A DNA stretch of 11,696 nucleotides from contig DASQUP010000238.1 of assembly GCA_035641235.1 (NCBI GenBank), positions 1 through 11,696 of the forward strand, given 5' to 3'. Shown one piece after another: positions 6,739 through 11,696 of the stretch. The notes under the pieces are model-generated. The model ran no database searches, was not told where the DNA came from, and was given only the letters and a program-made list of their open reading frames with translations. The position numbers and the translations under genes were made by a program. The stretch's first letter is position 1, and each line of letters begins with the position of its first letter. Origin of the DNA: DASQUP01 sp035641235. Its GTDB lineage: Bacteria > Actinomycetota > CADDZG01 > WHSQ01.

Positions 6739-7299
6739 CTAGGTGGGGTCGGGTTCTTCCTCGCCATCGTTGCCGTCGGGATCCAGACCCTCGTTTGACT
6801 TGAAGTTGTCCTTCTTACAGGTGCGGTTCCTGAACTCGTCGGTCTTGCAGACCCACACCTTGTAGACGCCCCCGGGGTTGCCCGTCAGATCGAACCCCGC
6901 CGAGCCGTCGCTCGCCTTTACGAGGATCGCGGCCAGCTGATCGCAGTCGACCGTCCCACCACCATCGGCCACTACGAAGGGGGTTTCATCGGCGGCTCCG
7001 AGGCTCGTCCCCAGGAGTACCCCGTTCGGCTGGGTGACCTTCACGTAATAGGAGCCGTCGGGAAGAGAAGCCTTGCCGGGCTTCTTAGATCCACCCGAGA
7101 CGTAGACCTCCTCGTTTAGCTCGTACTGGTTTTTGTTCACGACGGAGCAATCCTCGTTTGTGGAGTAGACCTTGCCCTTGTTCTTGAACGCCTTGCCAAG
7201 GCCCTTCTTGCCTGGGGCGGCGGCGACCACGGCTGCCGAACTGACCAGAGCGAGGACCGCGACGAGGCCGATGACGGCGCCGAGTCGGAAACGGTTCAT
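6739..7299 (-). CDS. Secreted four-cysteine protein of unknown function
   Basis: 186 residues. Residues 1-28 are a classical Sec signal peptide (basic MNRFR, hydrophobic GLVAVLALVSSAAVV, then AAA before PGKKG). The mature part starts with a Lys-rich segment (31-43). A beta-rich domain follows (44-163) with KVYSTNEDC, DGSYYVKVTQPNGVLLGTS and GGVYKVWVC, a pattern seen in small immunoglobulin- or prealbumin-like exported domains. Four cysteines (51, 119, 151, 161) could form two disulfides. The tail from 171 is acidic and low in complexity (DPDGNDGEEEPDPT). I do not recognise a named family and give no function. The start ATG at 7299 has AAAGGAG upstream at 9 nt, held in the loop of a 5' UTR stem (7303-7341). 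It is divergent from the dehydrogenase-like gene and ends in a strong hairpin. Confidence 0.85.
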   Translation of the reverse strand: MNRFRLGAVIGLVAVLALVSSAAVVAAAPGKKGLGKAFKNKGKVYSTNEDCSVVNKNQYELNEEVYVSGGSKKPGKASLPDGSYYVKVTQPNGVLLGTSLGAADETPFVVADGGGTVDCDQLAAILVKASDGSAGFDLTGNPGGVYKVWVCKTDEFRNRTCKKDNFKSNEGLDPDGNDGEEEPDPT

Positions 7300-7302
7300 T
7301 TT

Positions 7303-7341
7303 GGGGGACTCCTTTGGTGGTTTTTGGGTCCTTCATCCCCC
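7303..7341 (-). promoter_or_regulatory. 5' UTR stem-loop holding the ribosome site of the secreted-protein gene
   Basis: On the transcript of the minus-strand secreted-protein gene, GGGGGAU (7341 to 7335) can pair with GUCCCCC (7309 to 7303): six Watson-Crick pairs and one G-U. The loop of about 25 nt contains most of the AAAGGAG ribosome site, and the stem ends 3 nt before the ATG. An alternative GGAC/GUCC stem inside would mask it further. Translational control is possible but not shown. Confidence 0.35.
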
Positions 7342-7396
7342 ACATCGCTTGAAGGGGGCGAAATGCACGCGCAATCTTGAAATTTCCTATTTCTGG

Positions 7397-7425
7397 CTCG
7401 GCCCCGTTGCGGGTCGCAGGCCGAG
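7397..7425. other. Hairpin in the divergent intergenic region
   Basis: CTCGGCC (7397-7403) and GGCCGAG (7419-7425) form a perfect 7-bp stem that surrounds an alternative inner hairpin, CCCG-TTG-CGGG. It lies in the roughly 160-bp divergent region between the secreted-protein and dehydrogenase-like genes. I compared the region with common riboswitch leaders from memory and recognise none. No convincing promoter boxes are visible here in either direction. Confidence 0.4.
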
Positions 7426-7449
7426 GCGGTGGAGTTAGGTGCCCAACCT

Positions 7450-7456
7450 AAGGAGG
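7450..7456 (+). promoter_or_regulatory. Ribosome binding site deciding the TTG start at 7460
   Basis: AAGGAGG is a full-strength Shine-Dalgarno sequence 3 nt before TTG 7460. The competing in-frame GTG at 7439 has only GGAG (7431-7434) at 4 nt. A small hairpin, TTAGGT (7435-7440) with ACCTAA (7446-7451), overlaps the first two bases of this site and could partly mask it. Confidence 0.45.
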
Positions 7457-7459
7457 ACA

Positions 7460-8149
7460 TTGATTCGCACCCGATCTGGCTGTGTCCGGGCGATGGCAGG
7501 AGTGGTGGCCGCTCTCGTCGTGGGACCTGCGGCGCCCGGCCGAGCAAGTGAAAGGTATGCGGAGCAAGTTGACCTTGCCGTGGCGCAGGTCGCCGGCGGA
7601 TTCGGTGCTCCGCTGCTCGTGACCCATGCCGGAGACGGCGGGACCGGCGGGAGAGGCGAGATCTGGGCGTACGGGCTGCGCAATCCGTGGCGGTTCAGCT
7701 TCGACGAGGTGGCCGAGGAGATATGGATCGCCGACGTGGGGCAGGGCTCCGTCGAAGAGGTGAACCGGCAGCCGGCCGGCGCGCCGGGGATCAACTATGG
7801 CTGGAACGTGATGGAGGGGGCGGCGTGTTACCCGCCGGGCTCATCATGTGACCCCGCCGGGCTCACTCTGCCGATCACGACCTATGGGCACGGCCCCGGC
7901 AACTGCTCGGTCACCGGGGGGCACGTCTACAGAGGCGACGACTTCCCGGACATGGCGGGCCTGTACTTCTTCGGCGACTTCTGCTCCGGGCGGATCTGGT
8001 CGGTGCAGGCGGACGGGCCGCCATCGCAGGAGCCGGTCGAGATGCTGGATACGAATCACTCCATCAGCTCTTTTGGGGAGTCGGAGGACGGCGAGATGTT
8101 CATGACCGACCTTTCCGGAACGCTGTACCGCTTGGTGGATTCGTCGTGA
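7460..8149 (+). CDS. Exported glucose/sorbosone dehydrogenase-like beta-propeller with internal deletion
   Basis: 229 residues from TTG 7460 (236 from GTG 7439). Residues 1-29 look like a signal peptide (RTR start, hydrophobic AMAGVVAALVVG). Residues 41-60 match the first blade of the PQQ-dependent soluble glucose dehydrogenase-like family (VAQVAGGFGAPLLVTHAGDG). The next residues jump straight to EIWAYGLRNPWRFSF (67-81), followed by IADVGQ, EEV, NYGWNVMEG, CSVTGGHVYRG and LYFFGDFCSGRIWSV, the C-terminal half of the family. Family members normally carry roughly 150 residues in between (GRLFVVEQ, GLLGLAFHP, NHNGG, DGYLYIG), including the catalytic histidine. The deletion is in frame and the rest is well kept. 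The RNP motif remains, but dehydrogenase activity is unlikely. It could be a remnant, a shortened binding protein or an assembly artefact. The DM13 gene follows 62 bp downstream. Confidence 0.85.
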   Translation: MIRTRSGCVRAMAGVVAALVVGPAAPGRASERYAEQVDLAVAQVAGGFGAPLLVTHAGDGGTGGRGEIWAYGLRNPWRFSFDEVAEEIWIADVGQGSVEEVNRQPAGAPGINYGWNVMEGAACYPPGSSCDPAGLTLPITTYGHGPGNCSVTGGHVYRGDDFPDMAGLYFFGDFCSGRIWSVQADGPPSQEPVEMLDTNHSISSFGESEDGEMFMTDLSGTLYRLVDSS

Positions 8150-8211
8150 CTTAATCCTTCCGTAATCCGGAGAGCCGGTCGCCGTCTCGCAAGAAGTGCA
8201 AGCATGGGCGC

Positions 8212-8634
8212 ATGCTCAGACCTCGGCGTTCGACGATGGCGGCCGTCCTGGCGGCGATGTTGGTTATTGCCGGAGCAAGTCCGGCCGGGGCGAAGGTGTT
8301 TGGCACCGGTAAGTTCTCCGGCCGCAACGATTACAGCGTCTCCGGCAAACACAGGATAGTTATCAATGACGGCAAGAAGCGGCTTCGCTTCAACAAGGCA
8401 TTCCGGTCCGACGGTGGACCCGGGCTCCGTGTATGGCTGTCGAAGGCGGGGCCGAAGTCGGGTGACTCCTCACTCGAGGAGAAATACATCGACCTGGGCT
8501 CGCTGAAATCAGCGTCCGGGACGCAGAAGTACAAGATCCCCAAGGGGAAGAAGCTCCGTCGGTACAAGAGCGTCGTCGTGTGGTGTTCGACGGTCGCCAT
8601 GGCCTTCGGCGTCGCCCCTATCAAGAGGTCCTGA
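8212..8634 (+). CDS. Secreted DM13-domain protein
   Basis: 140 residues. Residues 1-27 form a signal peptide (RPRR, then AAVLAAMLVIAGASPAGA). The rest is a single DM13 domain: FGTGKFSGRNDYSVSGKHRIV (30-50), LRFNKAFRSDGGPGLRVWLSKA (58-79), YIDLGSLKSASGTQKYKIP (92-110), then YKSVVVWCSTVAMAFGVAPI (118-137). The near-invariant cysteine is C125. DM13 domains are proposed to take part in extracytoplasmic electron transfer or redox-coupled modification; the exact chemistry is not established. No lipobox is present, so it is free or cell-wall associated. The start ATG at 8212 has only a weak ribosome site, and an in-frame ATG at 8236 would shorten the signal peptide's basic start. It is co-oriented with the dehydrogenase-like gene 62 bp upstream, possibly co-transcribed, and is followed by a long inverted-repeat structure. 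Confidence 0.9.
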   Translation: MLRPRRSTMAAVLAAMLVIAGASPAGAKVFGTGKFSGRNDYSVSGKHRIVINDGKKRLRFNKAFRSDGGPGLRVWLSKAGPKSGDSSLEEKYIDLGSLKSASGTQKYKIPKGKKLRRYKSVVVWCSTVAMAFGVAPIKRS

Positions 8635-8646
8635 TCGCGGCCCTGC

Positions 8647-8716
8647 CCGGGCCACCAGAATGGACATCCCGGCAGGTCCCCTTTCGACCGGGCGTAGCGA
8701 TGTCCCGCTGGCCCGG
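8647..8716. other. Nested long inverted repeat between DM13 and aldehyde dehydrogenase genes
   Basis: Outer arms CCGGGCCA (8647-8654) and TGGCCCGG (8709-8716) and inner arms GGACATC (8662-8668) and GATGTCC (8699-8705) are both perfect and stack across a 7/3-nt internal loop. A further CCGG/CCGG pairing is possible in the apical part. It starts 12 nt after the DM13 stop and ends 58 nt before the dehydrogenase ATG. Likely a terminator-like or leader RNA structure; no U-tract follows. Confidence 0.5.
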
Positions 8717-8774
8717 ACTGCTAGGTTCTGCCCACTGACGGGTTGCAGGTGGCGCATGCGGAAGGAGAGTACGA

Positions 8775-10208
8775 ATGTCGGTTCGTACGCTGCAGAACTT
8801 CATCGACGGCGAATATCGGGACGCAGCGGCGGGTGAGACCTCCCCCCTAATCAATCCGGCTACGGGAGAGGAGTTCGCGCGCGCTCCGTTGTCCACGCAA
8901 GAGGACATCGATGCGGCCTGCAACGCTGCGGCGCGCGCTTTCGAATCGTGGGGCAACACCACGCCCTCCGAGCGAAGCCTCGCACTCATCCGCGTAGCGG
9001 ACGCCATCGAGGAGCGCGCCGAAGAGTTCGTCCGGCTCGAGTCCGAGAACACCGGCAAACCCATCCAGCTCACCCTGGATGAAGAAATTCCTCCGATGGT
9101 GGACCAAATTCGGTTCTTCGCCGGCGCGTGTCGCGTTCTGGAGGGAAAGTCGACGGGCGAGTACATGAGCGGCTACACATCGATGATCCGACGCGAGCCT
9201 GTCGGCGTATGCGCGCAGGTCACACCGTGGAACTACCCCATGATGATGGCGGTTTGGAAGTGGGCTCCGGCGATCGCGGCCGGCAATACTGTTGTGCTGA
9301 AGCCCTCGGACACCACGCCGGTGACCACCGTAAAGATGGCCGAGGTCATGGCGGAGTTCCTTCCACCCGGAGTGTTCAACGTCGTCTGCGGTGATCGTGA
9401 CACTGGTGCAAAGCTGATTTCGCACGACGTTCCCTCGATGGCCTCGATCACCGGGAGCGTGCGTGCAGGCATGGACGTTGCGAGGGCGGCCGCTTCGGAT
9501 CTCAAGCGAGTTCACCTCGAGCTCGGCGGCAAGGCGCCGGTGATCGTGTTCGACGATGCGGACCTCGAGGCTGCGTCGCAAGCCATCGCCGAGGCCGGCT
9601 ACTTCAACGCCGGTCAGGACTGCACGGCATCGACGCGTGTCCTCGCCGCGCCGGGCGTCTACAGGGACTTTGTTTCCGCGATCACCGAGCAGGCTAAGGA
9701 AGCAAAGACGGGAGATCCCGACGACGAGGACGTTCTCTATGGTCCGCTCAACAATCCGAACCAGCTCGCCCGAGTTCAGGGTTTCCTCAACGCCGCGCCG
9801 AATCACGTTGAGGTCCAGACGGGCGGACGCCAGATCGATCGCGGCGGGTACTTCTTCGAGCCGACCGTCGTAACGGGAGTCGAGCAGACCGACGAGATGA
9901 TCCAGAACGAGATCTTCGGCCCCGTGATCACTGTGCAGCAGTTCGACGATGAAACAAAGGCGCTCGCCTGGGCGAACGACGTCGAGTACGGCCTCGCATC
10001 GAGCGTGTGGACGAAAGACCACGGGCGCGCGCTGCGCATGTCGAAGGCACTCGACTTCGGGTGCGTGTGGATCAACTGCCACATCCCACTCGTGGCGGAG
10101 ATGCCGCACGGCGGATTCAAGCATTCCGGCTACGGCAAGGACCTGTCGATGTACGGACTCGAGGACTACACCCGCATCAAACATGTGATGTCGTACATCG
10201 AAGGTTGA
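8775..10208 (+). CDS. Aldehyde dehydrogenase, gamma-aminobutyraldehyde (PatD/Prr)-like
   Basis: NAD(P)-dependent enzyme of 477 residues that oxidises an aldehyde to the acid. Full length for the superfamily. Cofactor and catalytic residues are all present: N153 in TPWNYP, K176 in VVLKPSD, E249 in LELGGKAP, C283 in NAGQDCTAS, and the EIFGP motif at about 379-383. The sequence GQDCTAS, EMPHGGFKHSGYGKD and SMYGLEDYTRIKHVM closely resemble E. coli PatD (YdcW), which turns 4-aminobutanal from putrescine into GABA. A role in polyamine breakdown is likely, but betaine-aldehyde-type substrates cannot be excluded. The ATG at 8775 has AAGGAG 7 nt upstream. There is no adjacent transaminase, oxidase or transporter, so it seems to be a single-gene unit, bounded by an inverted repeat upstream and hairpins downstream. 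Confidence 0.95.
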   Translation: MSVRTLQNFIDGEYRDAAAGETSPLINPATGEEFARAPLSTQEDIDAACNAAARAFESWGNTTPSERSLALIRVADAIEERAEEFVRLESENTGKPIQLTLDEEIPPMVDQIRFFAGACRVLEGKSTGEYMSGYTSMIRREPVGVCAQVTPWNYPMMMAVWKWAPAIAAGNTVVLKPSDTTPVTTVKMAEVMAEFLPPGVFNVVCGDRDTGAKLISHDVPSMASITGSVRAGMDVARAAASDLKRVHLELGGKAPVIVFDDADLEAASQAIAEAGYFNAGQDCTASTRVLAAPGVYRDFVSAITEQAKEAKTGDPDDEDVLYGPLNNPNQLARVQGFLNAAPNHVEVQTGGRQIDRGGYFFEPTVVTGVEQTDEMIQNEIFGPVITVQQFDDETKALAWANDVEYGLASSVWTKDHGRALRMSKALDFGCVWINCHIPLVAEMPHGGFKHSGYGKDLSMYGLEDYTRIKHVMSYIEG

Positions 10209-10220
10209 GCGGCGCGCCGC
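10209..10220. repeat. Perfect 12-bp GC palindrome after the aldehyde dehydrogenase stop
   Basis: GCGGCGCGCCGC begins at the first base after TGA. It is a self-complementary palindrome that includes the 8-bp core GGCGCGCC. It may add to termination with the larger hairpin downstream; nothing else can be said. Confidence 0.4.
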
Positions 10221-10244
10221 GTCTCACTCGGGCGGCGTTTGGCA

Positions 10245-10294
10245 TTCTCAGGGGATCCTTCCGGATTATTATTTCCGGCGCAATCCCCTGAGAA
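10245..10294. terminator. Nested hairpin between convergent aldehyde dehydrogenase and phosphatase genes
   Basis: TTCTCAGGGGAT (10245-10256) and ATCCCCTGAGAA (10283-10294) are a perfect 12-bp inverted repeat. Inside, CCGGA (10261-10265) pairs with TCCGG (10274-10278), separated from the outer stem by a symmetric 4/4 internal loop and closed by an AT-only 8-nt loop. It lies 36 nt after one stop and 20 nt before the other, so a bidirectional terminator is likely. No U-tract follows on either strand. Confidence 0.65.
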
Positions 10295-10314
10295 CGAATT
10301 GTGGCTCTCGGCGG

Positions 10315-11589
10315 TTAGAGGCGTTCGAGCGTCACCAGCGTGATGTCGTCTTCCTGCTCCCACGCGGGCCCCGTGAAGTCGTCGAGCTCCGTAAGGAGGG
10401 CTCCGATGAGATCGTCGCCGAGCGGGCATCTCTGAGCTGTGGCCTCGATCCGCGGGAGGCCGAACATCTCGCCGTCCCGGTTGTGAGCTTCGGCGAGCCC
10501 GTCGCTGTGCAAAAGGAGCCGGGAGCCGCGCGGCAGAACGGCGGCCGCCGGCTCGTACCGGGATCCGGGGAGCAGGCCCAGGGGCATCCCCGTGGCTCGT
10601 AGCTCGTCGGTCCGCCCGTCGGTGGTCATGTAGGGGAGTGGATGACCCGCGTTGGCGAACCGAACGCGGCCGTTGTCCGGGTCGAGGGCCATGAAGGTAC
10701 ACGTTGCGAACATCTTGTCGGGGGTGTTGGCGACCAGTACCTCGTTGACCTTTTCCAGAACCTCGGATGGAGAGCTCGATCTCGGAGCCTCGCTGCGGAG
10801 CAGCGCCTGCGTTGTCGCCATGATGAGCGCTGCCGGTGCACCCTTGTCGGTGACGTCACCGATGACGATGCCGACTTCGGTTCCGTCTAGCTCCGTGAAG
10901 CTGTAGAAGTCGCCGCCGACCTCGCGGGCGGCCCGGTAGAAGGCCCGGACGCGCCAGCCCGGGATCTCCGGCAGCTCGGACGGCAGAAACTGTTCCTGAA
11001 CGAGGTGAGCGACCTTGAGCTCCTCTACGACGCGCTCGTTCTCGGCCTGGGCACGTTCGAGTCGCTCGGTGACGTCGGCGGCGTGCATTCGGCGTCCTCG
11101 GACGGCTTCGCCCAGCAGCATGATCGCGGCGAAGAAGCCGGTGTCTCTCAAGACCTCGTTGAGTACGTCGGTAACGGGTGCGTTGGTCGCGGTCAACTGG
11201 TAGATGAGTGGACCCACCGTGTAGAAGAGACTGATGACGATGGGCCATCGCAAATGACCGGCCGCTGCGGCAGTGAAAATCTGCACTGTCAGGGGAAGGG
11301 CCGGCACGAAACCGGGGTAATCGAGCCAGTTGTAGACGGTGAAAACGGCGGTCGCCGCGACGAGCGTTCCGACGGGCCAGCGGCGCCGCATCAGCAGGGT
11401 CATAGCCATCACGACGCCGAACGCGTAAGCAAGATAGTCGGGCGGGACGGAGTCCCGATCGACGGTTGCCGATGAGATTGTGATGATGTTTACGGCGGCG
11501 ACAACGACCACAAGCGCCGCGTCGAGCAGCACGCGCCGAGCATCTTGTGCGTTGTCCGACGCCCGAATCCACTTTCGCATAGCGCCCAT
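10315..11589 (-). CDS. Membrane-bound RsbU/SpoIIE-type PP2C serine phosphatase
   Basis: 424 residues. The N-terminal part has about five hydrophobic segments (roughly 20-41, 52-68, 72-88, 97-111, 115-133, and a weaker one at 150-161), with RRRWPVGTLVAATAVFTVYNWLDYP resembling the membrane sensor of actinobacterial histidine kinases. A short helical linker (171-200) leads to a PP2C domain whose metal and core motifs are intact: EVGGDFY (223-229), GDVTDKGAPAALIM (244-257), NAGHPLP (313-319), LLLHSDGLAEA (358-368) and EDDITLVTLE (413-422). Such proteins dephosphorylate anti-anti-sigma factors and so release alternative sigma factors in stress responses. No kinase or antagonist gene is adjacent, so the partner must be elsewhere. 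The start is ATG 11589 (in-frame alternative 11580); no clear ribosome site. A possible upstream gene ends 27 nt before it. Confidence 0.93.
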   Translation of the reverse strand: MGAMRKWIRASDNAQDARRVLLDAALVVVVAAVNIITISSATVDRDSVPPDYLAYAFGVVMAMTLLMRRRWPVGTLVAATAVFTVYNWLDYPGFVPALPLTVQIFTAAAAGHLRWPIVISLFYTVGPLIYQLTATNAPVTDVLNEVLRDTGFFAAIMLLGEAVRGRRMHAADVTERLERAQAENERVVEELKVAHLVQEQFLPSELPEIPGWRVRAFYRAAREVGGDFYSFTELDGTEVGIVIGDVTDKGAPAALIMATTQALLRSEAPRSSSPSEVLEKVNEVLVANTPDKMFATCTFMALDPDNGRVRFANAGHPLPYMTTDGRTDELRATGMPLGLLPGSRYEPAAAVLPRGSRLLLHSDGLAEAHNRDGEMFGLPRIEATAQRCPLGDDLIGALLTELDDFTGPAWEQEDDITLVTLERL

Positions 11590-11616
11590 GCTAGGGACCG
11601 AACGAGGAGTGCGTCG

Positions 11617-11696
11617 TCAACCGAGGGGCGCAATCTGAACTAGCCGAATGGTGTAGACCGCATTCCCGTGCAGGACGGCGCCGTTCGGAAGCGGGT
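11617..11696 (-). CDS. Possible 3' end of an upstream gene (partial)
   Basis: Reading in from the right edge on the minus strand, one frame gives 25 residues beginning PLPNGAVLHG and ending VYTIRLVQIAPLG, then TGA at 11617-11619. The composition (alternating hydrophobic beta-strand) looks like a real protein end, and the other two frames are less natural. It stops 27 nt before the phosphatase start, so the two genes may be co-transcribed. Too short for a family call. Confidence 0.35.
   Translation of the reverse strand, partial: PLPNGAVLHGNAVYTIRLVQIAPLG

Noticed and set aside
7300..7459. Possible riboswitch or promoter boxes in the divergent gap
   Set aside because: Hairpins are present, but no known riboswitch core is recognised; the TTGAAA and TTGAAG hexamers have no -10 box at proper spacing.
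8847..10184. 445-residue open frame on the minus strand
   Set aside because: Antisense to the well-conserved aldehyde dehydrogenase; a typical long shadow in high-GC DNA.

Overview
The window is high-GC DNA that reads as an actinobacterial (Actinomycetota) chromosome fragment. The reasons are the GC-rich third codon positions, GTG/TTG starts, GC-rich hairpins without U-tracts in most gene gaps, an RsbU-type phosphatase on an actinobacterial-style membrane sensor, and a soluble-glucose-dehydrogenase-like / DM13 exported protein pair. No rRNA, convincing tRNA, CRISPR array, insertion sequence or phage gene is visible. The exact genus cannot be read from the sequence.

Layout, left to right. (1) Positions 1-420 hold a small minus-strand membrane-anchored reading frame that seems frameshifted (about 295 to 7). 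It is followed by a promoter region with a perfect 16-bp LacI-type palindrome. (2) A LacI-family repressor (421-1461, +) converges on a 1050-residue GH38 alpha-mannosidase (1525-4677, -), with a long hairpin between them. (3) The mannosidase start is only 24 bp from the start of a divergent CysS-family cysteine ligase (4702-5919, +); overlapping TANNNT elements suggest both are leaderless. A dodecin that lacks the flavin-stacking tryptophan follows (5996-6238, +). (4) A 68-residue zinc-motif protein with an AT-hook-like tail (6329-6535, -) lies next to a dense run of palindromes (6609-6712). (5) An exported-protein block comes next: a secreted four-cysteine protein (6739-7299, -), divergent from a glucose/sorbosone dehydrogenase-like beta-propeller with a large internal in-frame deletion (7460-8149, +), then a secreted DM13 protein (8212-8634, +). 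(6) A gamma-aminobutyraldehyde-dehydrogenase-like enzyme (8775-10208, +) converges, across a nested hairpin, on a membrane-bound PP2C/SpoIIE phosphatase (10315-11589, -). The last 80 bases may hold the 3' end of a further minus-strand gene.

How the genes relate: most are single-gene units separated by hairpins, so there is no large operon. The LacI regulator may control the convergent mannosidase and is probably autoregulated. The exported beta-propeller remnant and the DM13 protein are the only adjacent pair with a possible shared theme (extracytoplasmic redox), but the propeller has lost its catalytic first half. No defence system or biosynthetic cluster is seen. The most unusual points are the internally deleted dehydrogenase, the 24-bp divergent leaderless promoter, the zinc/AT-hook mini-protein beside the palindrome cluster, and the CysS-like protein of MshC-like length.
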